NCBI GenBank assembly: GCA_048262255.1
Contig: JBLXFH010000003.1
Span: forward strand, 558,001-622,000
Direction of reading: 5' to 3'
DNA length: 64,000 nt
Origin: JABMNT01 sp048262255
GTDB lineage: Bacteria; Pseudomonadota; Alphaproteobacteria; Rhodospirillales; Casp-alpha2
In this document: positions 1-9,012 of the stretch, in pieces
Layout: every line of letters begins with the position of its first letter
How positions within the stretch are numbered: the stretch's first letter is position 1
Position numbers and translations under genes: made by a program
The notes under the pieces: generated by a model
The model's database searches: none
The model's input: the letters and a program-made list of their open reading frames with translations, nothing else
Told to the model about the DNA's origin: nothing

Positions 1-1067
1 AAAATCCGTTGTATGTCACTGATATCCAGACGCGACAGCGGCCTGTCGTTAGCTGGTTTTTTGGCCTTGACCGGCCCCAGACCGACGAACCGGTCTGCCA
101 GATGACCAACGGCCAGTGCATAGAGAATCGAACGGTTCCAGACCATAATCGTTCGGTAGTTCTTGTAAACCAGGAATGCTGGCCCCTGATAGCCTGCAGG
201 CAGAATGACGGACGCCATGATATCGACATCCGGAAGTTTGGCGCCGCTTGTCTTGCGGATTCCAAGTTTCTGCCATTCGCTGAGTTTTTTTTGAACCTTC
301 AGTCCGGAAAGCTCATAAGAAAAGCCTTTCGGCAAAACAACCTCCCTGCCCCAGGTATGTTCCGTATCCCAGCCCGCCTTGCTCAGATAATTGGCAGCCG
401 AGGCGAAAATATCGGGCAACGTTTGCCATAGGTCACGCTTACCATCGCCGCTATAATCCACGGCAAAATCGCGATAAGTTGTCGGGATGAACTGGTGATT
501 GCCCATTGCCCCGGCCCACGAGGCCTTTGTATCGACCGCAATATCCCCCTGATCAATCAGACCGAGGACGGCCAGCAATTGCTCGCGAAAGAATGACGCC
601 CGTCGGCGGTCATGGGCCAAAGTGACAAGCGCCGCCACAACAGGAAATACGCCTGTATACTGACCAAAATTGCTCTCCAGCCCCCAGAATGCGACTAGAA
701 AGCGCGGTGGCACACCATATTGTTTATAGACTTTATCCAGCAAAACCTTGTGCGTCTTCAACATCGCCTTGCCTTTCTCGATGCGCGTATTGTTGACGGC
801 TTTTTCCATATAGGTCCAAAAAGTCAGGGTGAATTCCGGCTGGCTGCGGTCAAGTTCCAGGACACGGGGGATCGGTTGCACACCGCTTAACGCCCGGTCG
901 AGCGTTTGGGCGCTGATCCCTCGTGTACGGGCTTCGCTTTTCAAATCCTGTAACCAGGCATCAAAGGGAGGCGCTGGCGGCACCTCTTTCGCGGCATGGG
1001 CGTTTGACAGGCTTAAAACGAGAAAAAAGGAACCCCAAAGGATGACGGGGATGAATGTACGGCGCAT
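1..1067 (-). CDS. Lytic murein transglycosylase, MltB family (3' end outside window)
   Basis: Cleaves peptidoglycan glycan strands between MurNAc and GlcNAc, giving 1,6-anhydro ends; acts in the periplasm. Reading the reverse strand from the ATG at 1067 gives an N-terminal signal peptide (basic MRRTF, a hydrophobic stretch, cleavage near SNAHA-AKE). It continues with the MltB-type catalytic core: FWGLESNFG carries the expected catalytic Glu, followed by LVTLAHDRRR, GAMGNHQFIPTTY and VDYSGDGKRDLWQ. About 355 codons are present. The last ones (PLSRLDISDIQRI) look like the entry to a C-terminal peptidoglycan-binding domain cut by the window edge. A GGAG motif lies about 9 bases upstream of the start. 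It begins 29 bases after the YdcF-like gene on the same strand, so the two are probably co-transcribed. The family is clear; the exact subfamily (MltB versus Slt35-like) is not. Confidence 0.9.
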   Translation of the reverse strand, partial: MRRTFIPVILWGSFFLVLSLSNAHAAKEVPPAPPFDAWLQDLKSEARTRGISAQTLDRALSGVQPIPRVLELDRSQPEFTLTFWTYMEKAVNNTRIEKGKAMLKTHKVLLDKVYKQYGVPPRFLVAFWGLESNFGQYTGVFPVVAALVTLAHDRRRASFFREQLLAVLGLIDQGDIAVDTKASWAGAMGNHQFIPTTYRDFAVDYSGDGKRDLWQTLPDIFASAANYLSKAGWDTEHTWGREVVLPKGFSYELSGLKVQKKLSEWQKLGIRKTSGAKLPDVDIMASVILPAGYQGPAFLVYKNYRTIMVWNRSILYALAVGHLADRFVGLGPVKAKKPANDRPLSRLDISDIQRI

Positions 1068-1096
1068 AAAACGGCATCTCCAAAGATAACGGCTTG

Positions 1097-1894
1097 TTAG
1101 GGCCCGGGAAAAAACGACTGGGAACGGCCCGTCAATCGGTAAAAGACCAGCCCGACAATTTCGTGGGTTATACCGCTCAGACGCGATAATCCCCCAGAAA
1201 AGTTAAAAAAGAACTGCCAAACAAATTCCGGCGACGTACCAAAATCAACCGGGTACGCCTGAATGGTCCAGCCGGCTTTACGGAAGGTTCCCATGGCGCG
1301 CGGCATATGAAAGGCCGAGGTCACCAGCAACCAGGTTTCGTGCGCCTTCGGCTGGGCCAAACGCCACGTGATTTCGGCGTTTTCGACCGTATTTCGCGCC
1401 TCGTCTTCAAAAATAATGCGTTCCGGGTCCAGGCCCAGGCTTTTGACAAAAGGCGCGATATAGTGGGCTTCCTTCAGTTCCGGCTGACGGATATCGCCAG
1501 CCCCACCGCTGAAAATGACTTTCGCATCCGGATAACGCCGGGCGAGTTCCACCATCGCCGTCAACCGCTCAACCGCTCCACCGATAACCGGATGCCCCCG
1601 GTCCCGGCTCGCCCGCGGATCGAGAACGCCACCCGCCACAATGATGCCATCCACCCGGCTTGGCATTTCCTGCATCACGGGAAACCGGCTTTCCAGCACC
1701 CAGTAGCCCCAGTTGGCAAATGGAACGGTGCTGATGACAAGTCCACCGAGCATCAATAGAACGAGTGGCAGTCGGGCTTTATTGCGCCATCGTGTCATCG
1801 ATAGCAATCCGGCAACCAGAAGCAGGATGAGAAACAAATTGCCCGGGTCAGCCAGCAACCAAAGGATTTTGGAAAGTTCGAAAAACATGACCAC
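1097..1894 (-). CDS. YdcF/SanA-like membrane protein (DUF218)
   Basis: 265 residues. Two N-terminal membrane segments (about residues 12-30 and 40-60) precede a DUF218 domain with the family hallmarks VDGIIVAGG near residue 82, AVERLTAMVELARRYPDAKVIFSGG, and EARNTVENAEI followed by LLVTSAFHMPRAM. Members of this family (YdcF, SanA, ElyC) affect envelope integrity and lipid-carrier use, but their reaction is not established. The first codon is GTG at 1894 with AAGG six bases upstream; an in-frame ATG at 1888 is the alternative. It sits directly upstream of the lytic transglycosylase on the same strand, which fits an envelope role. Confidence 0.85.
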   Translation of the reverse strand: MVMFFELSKILWLLADPGNLFLILLLVAGLLSMTRWRNKARLPLVLLMLGGLVISTVPFANWGYWVLESRFPVMQEMPSRVDGIIVAGGVLDPRASRDRGHPVIGGAVERLTAMVELARRYPDAKVIFSGGAGDIRQPELKEAHYIAPFVKSLGLDPERIIFEDEARNTVENAEITWRLAQPKAHETWLLVTSAFHMPRAMGTFRKAGWTIQAYPVDFGTSPEFVWQFFFNFSGGLSRLSGITHEIVGLVFYRLTGRSQSFFPGP

Positions 1895-2056
1895 TGATAA
1901 CCTTTCGCAAGGGCCATCGCAATCGAAGATACAGATGAACAGCTTAGACTATTGCCGTTTTTACAGAGGGCATCACCCCCATCGCCACAGGTTTTGCAAA
2001 TTCCTGTCTTGCACCACCCGATAAAAGGTTGTTAAACCCCCACACTCTTATGGCGA

Positions 2057-2146
2057 GGATGGGTGTCCGAGTGGCTGAAGGAACCGGTCTTGAAAACCGG
2101 CGTGCGGGAGACCGTACCGTGGGTTCGAATCCCACCCCATCCGCCA
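2057..2146 (+). tRNA. tRNA-Ser (anticodon UGA)
   Basis: The acceptor stem GGATGGG (2057-2063) pairs with CCCATCC (2136-2142), followed by discriminator G and an encoded CCA at 2144-2146. The anticodon stem CCGGT/ACCGG encloses CTTGAAA, giving anticodon TGA. The long variable arm (CGTGCGGGAGACCGTACCG) is typical of class II serine tRNAs, and the T arm is GTGGG-TTCGAAT-CCCAC. Total length is 90 nt. The peptides read through it in other frames are translations of tRNA and not proteins. Confidence 0.97.
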
Positions 2147-2660
2147 AAACCTCATATTTACTGATATTTTTAAGTTATCTTTTTCTTTACATCCACGTTT
2201 GAATGTACGTGCTGGGTTATGGTGGGCAGGCATTTAGCGTTGTTTACTGGGTGATTAAACGATTGGCGATTTTGGTTTCCTGAATGGGGAATGTATCTCC
2301 GAGCTCGGTTATCTTCCCGGCCCTGATTTACTGCTTGAAGTCTCCCAACCGCTTAGGGCCGTATGTGCGCTCAGCATACGGCCTAACAGAAAAATCATTT
2401 CAACGGGCCCGGATCGAAGGGAACCCATTCTCGACGGAAACCAAGCTCACCAAGGGATTCAGCGAGGTAGGCAGATATGAATGAATATGCAGGTGCCAAG
2501 ACAAACTTTATTGAAGACACGATAAAACGCGCAAGGAGAAAGAGCGGAGCATAGAATCACAGATCAGCGGTTCAGGTAGAATGTGCAGGAGGCTGGATGC
2601 AGACATTCCTAGCCGATTGCTAAAACGACCAGATGGGATGTTCTGCCCTCCCTTAAAAGC
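2147..2660. other. Gene-poor stretch behind tRNA-Ser
   Basis: No recognisable gene in about 510 bases. A perfect inverted repeat GGCCGTATG / CATACGGCC lies near 2358-2384 without a T-run, and a short CACGT/ACGTG hairpin lies near 2192-2209. A 25-codon open frame starts with ATG at 2477 (MNEYAGAKTNFIED...) behind an AGG-containing leader and ends TAG at 2552. It could be a small peptide or the remnant of a lost gene. A 66-codon frame over 2284-2484 matches no family I know. The position immediately 3' of a tRNA makes an old integration scar possible, but no integrase or duplicated tRNA end is visible. Confidence 0.4.
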
Positions 2661-3026
2661 TCAGGCAAGGAGTTCCGTTACGGTTGCCGCTAAGAAAGCG
2701 TGGCTGATCGGTTTTTCTGTCACACGATCTGCACCAATCTTCTCGGCCATCTTTAAAAACCCGACCTGCCCTTTATCGCCTCCCCCGGAGATCGCGAGTA
2801 TTGGGCATTGCGCGTTCTTGTCTTTCAGAATCCGGATTGTTTCCAGCCCTTCCATTACCGGCATGAATATATCACAAATAACCAATGATGGCTGATGCCG
2901 GTCGTACTGGCTCAATCCCTCGCGGCCATTACTTGCCTCAACCACTGTATGCCCTAACTGTTCCAAGATAGCGCGTATCAGGTTTCTCATCGGGGCTTCG
3001 TCGTCTATGACAAGAATGTCAGACAT
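2661..3026 (-). CDS. Single-domain response regulator (CheY-like)
   Basis: 121 residues forming one receiver domain: acidic pocket DDE at 8-10, phospho-acceptor Asp52 in VICDIFMP, switch residue S in LAISGGG, and the Lys of TEKPI. There is no output domain, so it probably acts by protein contact or as a phosphorelay step. I chose ATG 3026 (MSDILVIDDE) because the frame upstream of it does not resemble the family; GGGA lies 10 bases before this start. It follows another stand-alone receiver gene after about 100 bases on the same strand. No histidine kinase is adjacent. Confidence 0.88.
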   Translation of the reverse strand: MSDILVIDDEAPMRNLIRAILEQLGHTVVEASNGREGLSQYDRHQPSLVICDIFMPVMEGLETIRILKDKNAQCPILAISGGGDKGQVGFLKMAEKIGADRVTEKPISHAFLAATVTELLA

Positions 3027-3124
3027 CAATATGCATTCCCATTCAGCTCTAAACAATTCACTGCCTAAAAGGCAATCTGCTTTAGGCAAACACAACCAAC
3101 ACTTTAAAATCAAGCTAAACTTAA

Positions 3125-3484
3125 TTACGAAGGAATGAGGCGGATCGCATTTTGGACGGCCGCCAACAGTTCCTCAATCTTAAACGGTTTTTTCAGGATG
3201 GCTGTCGCGCCGAGTTTCTTGAATTTATTCAAATATTGGGCATGACCGGATATCCCGATCACAGGAGTTTCCGCGCTGGCGGTATTGATCCAGCCCAGAG
3301 TTTCCATGCCTTCGCCATCGCTCATTAAAATATCTGTTACCACAACATCGATATTGTTGGCTTTGAACACTTCAAAGCCCTTGAGGCCACCTGACGCCAA
3401 ATGAACTGTATGCCCATAAAGCTCCAGTCCTGATTTCAGATTGGCAAGCAAGTGCAGATCATCATCAATCAAAAGAACGCACAC
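3125..3484 (-). CDS. Single-domain response regulator (CheY-like)
   Basis: 119 residues, one receiver domain: acidic residues DDD at 7-9, phospho-acceptor Asp51 in VVVTDILMSDGEGM, switch residue in VIGISGH, and Lys in LKKPFKIEELL. No effector domain. It is encoded just upstream of a second stand-alone receiver (2661-3026) and may share a transcript with it. A pair of lone receivers without a local kinase suggests they are served by a kinase elsewhere, such as the hybrid kinase at 11638-13989; that is inference only. Confidence 0.88.
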   Translation of the reverse strand: MCVLLIDDDLHLLANLKSGLELYGHTVHLASGGLKGFEVFKANNIDVVVTDILMSDGEGMETLGWINTASAETPVIGISGHAQYLNKFKKLGATAILKKPFKIEELLAAVQNAIRLIPS

Positions 3485-3691
3485 ATAGCGCTCACCAAGC
3501 CGGGCTGAAAATAGCCATTACTGCCATATCCATGTTTGCATCAAAGTATATTCTTTTACATTTTCTCCGGCGTAAGCATAATCCCCGGATGGTAATGATA
3601 CCGGGGATGAATCATCAAATACATCTGGATACTGATTTTTGTTACCACCCTGATTTGGTCCGGCATCAATCCAAAAGATTGGTTCATCTGG

Positions 3692-4210
3692 TTGCTTGAA
3701 GTTGCACCGGCGGTCATTGGGGCAATTGTTCTCTTGTTCACTTACAGGGCCTTCCCACTGACTCCCCTGCTCTATGGATTTATTCTTGTCCATTGCGTGA
3801 TCCTGATGGTCGGTGGACACTACACTTATGCCGAAGTCCCCCTGTTTGAAGACTTCAAGATTCTGTTTGGATTTGAGCGCAACAACTATGACAAACTTGG
3901 GCACTTCGCCCAGGGTTTTGTCCCGGCGCTTATCGCCAGAGAGATTTTGTTACGCAAGAAAGTCGTAAATGGTCGGGCATGGATTAATTTCTTTGTGGTT
4001 TGCTTCGCCCTCGCTCTGAGTGCTTTTTACGAACTGATTGAATGGTGGGTCGGCATTGCCAGCGGCGAAGACGCCGAGGCCTTTCTGGGCACCCAGGGTT
4101 ATGTTTGGGATACCCAGTCCGATATGGCGACGGCGCTGCTTGGCGCCACTATTGCACTGCTGGCGATGTCAAAAGCCCATGACGCGCAAATCAACCGGTT
4201 GCCCGCCTAG
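3692..4210 (+). CDS. DUF2238 (YjdF-like) inner-membrane protein, start unresolved
   Basis: Integral membrane protein of the YjdF/DUF2238 family, function unknown. Family landmarks are FPLTPLLYGFILVHCVILMVGGHYTYAEVP, then FGFERNNYDKLGHFAQGFVPALIAREILLR, AFYELIEWW, and GTQGYVWDTQSDMATALLGA near the C terminus; about five membrane helices. From the first usual alternative start (TTG, 3692) it has 172 residues. The same frame is open and family-like back to 3611 (IIKYIWILIFVTTLIWSG, a further membrane helix) and is then closed by TGA at 3608-3610. An out-of-frame ATG at 3607 overlaps that stop. Either a non-standard start codon is used (for example CTG 3632) or there is a small frameshift at the 5' end. 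Confidence 0.8.
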   Translation: MLEVAPAVIGAIVLLFTYRAFPLTPLLYGFILVHCVILMVGGHYTYAEVPLFEDFKILFGFERNNYDKLGHFAQGFVPALIAREILLRKKVVNGRAWINFFVVCFALALSAFYELIEWWVGIASGEDAEAFLGTQGYVWDTQSDMATALLGATIALLAMSKAHDAQINRLPA

Positions 4211-4311
4211 GTCCGGGCAAAGCACATAAAGGGAGCTTCGTCGGCCAATTTATTCACCGTTACCAGCGAATTCGCGCTAGACTTCCTTATGATCTTATTC
4301 AGGATGGATTT

Positions 4312-4950
4312 ATGCGTGTAGATGTGATCATCGATTCCGTTTGCCCCTGGTGCTATATCGGCAAGCGCCGGCTGGAGCAGGCGCTGGCCCTGCGACCAAA
4401 CCTGCAGCCGGAGATTAACTGGCACCCCTTTCTGCTAAACCCGGAAATGCCGTCCGGTGGAGCCGATCGTGCCATGCATCTGATCAAAAAATTCGGCAGT
4501 GAACAGCGGGTTGGCCGTATTTACGGAGCGATTGCCGATGCCGGACTTTCCGTGGAAATTGACTTTGCCTTCGAGATGATCCGTCGCACCCCCAATTCCG
4601 TTGATTCCCATCGCGTGATTGCCCTGGCGCAGGAGCAAGGAGTCGCCACTTCATTTGTTGAATCCCTGTTCTCTGCCTATTTCAGGCAGGGCGAGGATAT
4701 CGGCGATCACCGGGTTCTGATCCGGCTGGCAGAAGACTGTGGCATTGATCCCCGTTTGACTGAAGCCCTGCTGTACAGTGATGAAGGCACCAGCGGCATC
4801 TACGATGAAAACTCACATGCGCATCGCTTTGGGATCAATGGCGTCCCGGCTTATATCTTCAATGATAACTGGGTTATCTCCGGAGCCCAGGAACCCCAGG
4901 TTCTGGCCCGTATGTTTGACGCCGCCTCCGTATCCGATGATGCCGCATAA
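4312..4950 (+). CDS. DsbA-family oxidoreductase, FrnE-like
   Basis: 212 residues with a thioredoxin fold carrying an inserted helical domain, as in FrnE and 2-hydroxychromene-2-carboxylate isomerase-like proteins. The redox motif CPWC is at residues 11-14 (DSVCPWCYIGKRRLEQAL). Later landmarks are NSVDSHRVIALAQEQG, the segment around FSAYFRQGEDIGD, and the cis-Pro region GINGVPAYIFNDNWVISGAQ. There is no signal peptide, so it should act in the cytoplasm as a disulfide/thiol oxidoreductase or isomerase. It lies 24 bases before the unknown gene at 4975 on the same strand and may be co-transcribed with it. Confidence 0.9.
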   Translation: MRVDVIIDSVCPWCYIGKRRLEQALALRPNLQPEINWHPFLLNPEMPSGGADRAMHLIKKFGSEQRVGRIYGAIADAGLSVEIDFAFEMIRRTPNSVDSHRVIALAQEQGVATSFVESLFSAYFRQGEDIGDHRVLIRLAEDCGIDPRLTEALLYSDEGTSGIYDENSHAHRFGINGVPAYIFNDNWVISGAQEPQVLARMFDAASVSDDAA

Positions 4951-4974
4951 ACCCTCAGCGGAACCCGCACCTGA

Positions 4975-5502
4975 ATGACTGACAAGAGTACCGTCCACCA
5001 GATCACCATGACCTTTTCCGCCGAAGAGGACAGGATGCTCCTGCGCATCGGCACATCTGAACAATCGGAGTACAAGCTTTGGCTAACCCGCCGTTTCATA
5101 CGGGTTCTTTGGGGAGGGTTGATGAAAATTATGGAAAAAGATTCGGAACTGAAAAAAGACGTTCTACCCGATGTTCGCGATGCGATGCTCGCCATGGAGC
5201 ATCAGGAGGCTTTGCAAACCGCGAACTTCGGCCAATCCCATACCGAGGACAATCGGGACCTCACCTCCAACACCGGACCGCTGCTGGTCACCGGCGGCAC
5301 CATTACTCCGGTCAAAAAAGGCATCACCCGGCTCACCATGAATACGGAAAACGGCATGTCCATCAATGTCGCGCTCAACAAACAACTGCTGCATGCCTTC
5401 TGCCATATGACCATCTCCACCTCGTTCCGGGCGGAATGGGATCTGGGCCTGGCGGTGGGTGACCCCGGCGTCGTTACTGCCGACGCCAGCAAGGTCCATT
5501 AA
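4975..5502 (+). CDS. Conserved hypothetical protein, 175 aa
   Basis: I do not recognise a named domain. The N-terminal third (TMTFSAEEDRMLLRIGTSEQ... LWLTRRFIRVLWGGLMKIM) is basic and amphipathic and resembles a hypothetical protein often found beside mfd in Magnetospirillum-like bacteria. The remainder is rich in beta-forming sequence (GPLLVTGGTITPVKKGITRLTM). No signal peptide or membrane helix. It follows the FrnE-like gene by 24 bases, and its stop overlaps the convergent mfd stop by four bases (5499-5502). Confidence 0.7.
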   Translation: MTDKSTVHQITMTFSAEEDRMLLRIGTSEQSEYKLWLTRRFIRVLWGGLMKIMEKDSELKKDVLPDVRDAMLAMEHQEALQTANFGQSHTEDNRDLTSNTGPLLVTGGTITPVKKGITRLTMNTENGMSINVALNKQLLHAFCHMTISTSFRAEWDLGLAVGDPGVVTADASKVH

Positions 5503-8500
5503 GCGGCGCTGGCGATTTTCAGCAGTTCACCAACCAGATAACGCACCCCTTCAAAGCGGTCGGCCGGGCTGTCCCAGCGACGCATGAAAACCAGCTTGTG
5601 GTCGGGCCGCAACTTGGCCGTGCCTTTCTGAGCCGTCAGGAACTGAACCAGTCCACCGGGGTTGGCAAAGTCGGATTTACGGAAAGCCACAACCGCGCCT
5701 TTCGGGCCGGCGTCAATCTTCTCAATGCCCGCTTTTTTGCACATATTCTTCAGCGATACAGTCTTGATCAGGTTCTCCGCGCCTTCCGGGATCGGTCCGA
5801 AACGGTCGATCAGTTCCGCCCCAAAACTGTCGATTTCGGTTTGATCATTAAGCCAGGCAAGTCGGCGGTAAAGGCCCATGCGCACACTCAGGTCCGTGAC
5901 ATAATAATCCGGTATCAACACCGGCACGCCGGTCGAGATTTGCGGGCTCCACTCGTCATCGGCAATGGCCACGCCATCCAGCCCCCGCGCCTCGGCCACG
6001 GCCTCTTCCAGCATTTGCTGATAGAGCTCAATCCCGACCTCACGCACATGCCCTGTCTGTTCTTCACCCAATAGGTTACCAGCGCCGCGAATATCGAGAT
6101 CATGGCTGGCGAGCGTGAACCCGGCCCCCAGGGTATCCAGCGTCTGCATGACGTTGAGCCGTTTCTCGGCGGTTTTCGTCAGGCGCTTTTTCGGCGGCAG
6201 AGTCAGATAGGCGTAGGCCCGTGTTTTCGAACGCCCGACCCGGCCCCGCAATTGATAGAGCTGGGCCAGACCAAACATGTCGGCGCGGTGAATGATCATG
6301 GTGTTGACCGTGGGCAAGTCGAGCCCGGATTCAACGATGTTGGTCGACAGCAGGATATCGAAGGAGCCCTCATAGAACTGGCTGATGACGTCTTCCAACT
6401 CGGTTGGTGATAAACGGCCATGGGCAACCCCGATTTTCACTTCCGGCACCAGTTCGCGTAACTGATCCTCAACTGCCGCGATATCGGCGACGCGGGGGCA
6501 CACATAAAAGCACTGCCCACCCCGGAACCGTTCGCGCAATATGGCTTCACGAATAACCACCGGGTCAAACGGCATCACAAAAGTGCGCACGGCCAGCCGG
6601 TCTACTGGCGGCGTTGCAATCAGGCTCATTTCGCGGATACCGCTGAGCGCCAGTTGCAGGGTCCTGGGGATTGGCGTCGCCGTCAGGGTCAGGACATGCA
6701 CATCGGCTTTCAACTGTTTCAGGCGTTCTTTGTGGGCGACGCCAAAATGCTGTTCTTCATCGATAATCAGCAGGCCCAAATCTTTAAACCCTACGTCCTT
6801 GGCGATCAGGGCATGCGTACCGACAACGATATCCACCGTTCCGGCTTTCATCTCTTTTTTGGTTGCCGTTGCATCCTTGGCTGTGACCATGCGTGATAAC
6901 TGGGCGATACGGACAGGGAACCCGGCAAAGCGTTCCTTAAAATTCCGGTAATGCTGTCGGGCCAGCAAGGTGGTGGGGACAACAATCGCCACCTGTTTTC
7001 CTGACATTGCGGTCACGAACGCGGCGCGCAAGGCGACTTCCGTTTTGCCAAATCCCACGTCGCCGCAGACCAGACGGTCCACCGGCAGACCGCTGGCCAG
7101 ATCGTCCAGGGTATCAGCAATGGCACGGGCCTGATCTTCCGTTTCCGAAAATTGAAAGCGTGCGCAGAACTCGTCATACAAACCTTCCGGCACCGTCATC
7201 CGGTCGCCTTTGCGGATTTCACGTGCCGCTGCAACGGCGATCAGTTGATCCGCCATATCGCGAATGCGGTCCTTCATGCGGGCCTTGCGGGCCTGCCAGG
7301 CGGCCCCGCCCAGACGGTCCAGTTGCGCCCCCGCATCCTCCGAACCGTATCGGGAAATCACCTCGATATTCTCGACCGGCAGCAACAGCTTGTCGCCGCC
7401 CGCATAGAGAAGGCGCAGGCAATCGTGTGGGGCACCGGTGACTTCAATGGTCTCCAGACCGTCAAACTGGCCGATGCCATGCTCCATATGCACGACCAGA
7501 TCGCCTTCCGTCAGCGAGGAGGCTTCGGCGATAAAGTTCTCGGCCCGGATGCGTTGGCGGGCTGGGCGGTTCATGCGGTCACCCAGAATATCCTGCTCGG
7601 TGATCAGCGTCAGGCCATCGGCGGAAAACCCGCGCTCCAGGTCGAGCGTCGTAAAGACACAGAGGCCGCTGGGTTGCCGTTCGATATCCGGCCAGTTATG
7701 GGCGACGGTCGTTTCCGATAGCCCATGCTCGCCCAGCACATGGCGCAGACGATCAAGAGACCCGTCCGAATAGGCGGCAACCACAACCCGTTGGCCTGCT
7801 GAAATTTGCTCCTTAATATAGTCACGAACGGCGTCATAAACGCTGACATCCGACTGGATGCGCACATCGGCAAAATCCCTGCCGCCATGCCCGCCCGCAT
7901 CTTTATAGACTGACGGCCCTTCCGGAACTGCAAAGGGCGTAAACATCCCGACCCGCCGCCCGGCCAGTGCCGCGTCCCAACCTGCCTGATTGAGATAAAG
8001 CGTCTCTGGGTTGATTGGATAATATGGCGCGCCGCCCACATCACCCGATGCGGCCGTCTTGGCTTCGTTGTAACTTTGCCGTGCCGAAAAATATTCGTGC
8101 ACAAGATCAAAGCGGCCGTCGCGAGCTTCTTCCGACTGGTGATCCAGAAACACCGTGGCGTCGGGCAGGTAATCCGTAAGAGCTTCCAGACGATCGTAGA
8201 ACAGTGGTAGCCAGTGCTCCATGCCGATATGCCGCTGACCGGCGGAAACCGCTACATAAAGCGGATCGTCATCGCCGGCGCGGCCAAACTGTGTGCGGTA
8301 CTGGGAGCGAAACCGCTCAATCGTTTTCTCGGTCAGGACAACTTCACTGACCGGTCTGAAAACAAGGCTTTTGACGGGTGTGGCGAGTTCCCCTTCTGAG
8401 CGTTGGCTCACCGGATCAAAGGTTCTGAGACGCTCGAGGTCATCCCCAAAGAAATCCAGGCGATAAGGCTGCTCGGATCCTGCCGGGTAAATATCGGTAA

Positions 8501-8999
8501 TACCGCCGCGAATGGCATATTCGCCTGGCTCCATGACCGTATCGACACGAGCGTAGCCGTTGTGATCGAGAAAGGCTGTGAGACGGACCGGGTCAATGGA
8601 CTTGCCAACCCGTACTTCAAAGCGGGCGTCCTGAAAACTGGCGCGTGCCGGAACGCGCTGCAGAAAGGCCGAAACCGTCGTAATCAGAACACGCCCAACA
8701 TCCGGTTTCGGCGTTTCCAGCAACCGACAAAGCGTATCAATCCGGGTGCTGATGATATCATTGCGCGGCGAAACCCGGTCATAAGGCAGACAGTCCCAGG
8801 CCGGAAACTCCAGACATTCAATATCCGGCGCAAAAAAGCGGACGCTATGGGCAAAACGGGCAAGGCCGACATCGTCGCGTGCGACAAAAAGGACATCACG
8901 CCCCTGCGCGGCCTCAGCAGCGACAATACGTGCATCGAGACCTTCAGGTGTTCCGGATATCTGAACCCGCCCCGGCTCATCAAGTAAAATCTGTGTCAT
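5499..8999 (-). CDS. mfd: Transcription-repair coupling factor Mfd
   Basis: 1166 residues, normal family length. Mfd removes RNA polymerase stalled at DNA lesions and recruits UvrA for nucleotide excision repair. The order is the UvrB-like N-terminal module (CLEFPAWDCLPYDRVSP...), the RNA-polymerase interaction domain around LVVHMEHGIGQFDGLETIEV, and the RecG-like motor with Walker A GDVGFGKTEVAL, the DEEQHFGV box, TLTATPIPRTLQLAL, and STNIVESGLDLP / QLYQLRGRVGRS. The C-terminal UvrA-binding domain follows (IPDYYVTDLSVRMGLYRRLAWL). It starts 13 bases after sdhE ends and is probably in one operon with it, an arrangement common in alphaproteobacteria. Confidence 0.98.
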   Translation of the reverse strand: MTQILLDEPGRVQISGTPEGLDARIVAAEAAQGRDVLFVARDDVGLARFAHSVRFFAPDIECLEFPAWDCLPYDRVSPRNDIISTRIDTLCRLLETPKPDVGRVLITTVSAFLQRVPARASFQDARFEVRVGKSIDPVRLTAFLDHNGYARVDTVMEPGEYAIRGGITDIYPAGSEQPYRLDFFGDDLERLRTFDPVSQRSEGELATPVKSLVFRPVSEVVLTEKTIERFRSQYRTQFGRAGDDDPLYVAVSAGQRHIGMEHWLPLFYDRLEALTDYLPDATVFLDHQSEEARDGRFDLVHEYFSARQSYNEAKTAASGDVGGAPYYPINPETLYLNQAGWDAALAGRRVGMFTPFAVPEGPSVYKDAGGHGGRDFADVRIQSDVSVYDAVRDYIKEQISAGQRVVVAAYSDGSLDRLRHVLGEHGLSETTVAHNWPDIERQPSGLCVFTTLDLERGFSADGLTLITEQDILGDRMNRPARQRIRAENFIAEASSLTEGDLVVHMEHGIGQFDGLETIEVTGAPHDCLRLLYAGGDKLLLPVENIEVISRYGSEDAGAQLDRLGGAAWQARKARMKDRIRDMADQLIAVAAAREIRKGDRMTVPEGLYDEFCARFQFSETEDQARAIADTLDDLASGLPVDRLVCGDVGFGKTEVALRAAFVTAMSGKQVAIVVPTTLLARQHYRNFKERFAGFPVRIAQLSRMVTAKDATATKKEMKAGTVDIVVGTHALIAKDVGFKDLGLLIIDEEQHFGVAHKERLKQLKADVHVLTLTATPIPRTLQLALSGIREMSLIATPPVDRLAVRTFVMPFDPVVIREAILRERFRGGQCFYVCPRVADIAAVEDQLRELVPEVKIGVAHGRLSPTELEDVISQFYEGSFDILLSTNIVESGLDLPTVNTMIIHRADMFGLAQLYQLRGRVGRSKTRAYAYLTLPPKKRLTKTAEKRLNVMQTLDTLGAGFTLASHDLDIRGAGNLLGEEQTGHVREVGIELYQQMLEEAVAEARGLDGVAIADDEWSPQISTGVPVLIPDYYVTDLSVRMGLYRRLAWLNDQTEIDSFGAELIDRFGPIPEGAENLIKTVSLKNMCKKAGIEKIDAGPKGAVVAFRKSDFANPGGLVQFLTAQKGTAKLRPDHKLVFMRRWDSPADRFEGVRYLVGELLKIASAA

Positions 9000-9012
9000 T
9001 AAGCTTCCGTGA

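Noticed and set aside
1944..2233. Two overlapping reverse-strand peptides of about 60 residues
   Set aside because: They are translations of the tRNA-Ser gene and its flanks, a well-known annotation artefact.
2284..2484. 66-codon forward open frame behind the tRNA
   Set aside because: It has no ribosome-binding site worth the name and no family resemblance, and it overlaps another small frame; treated as intergenic.
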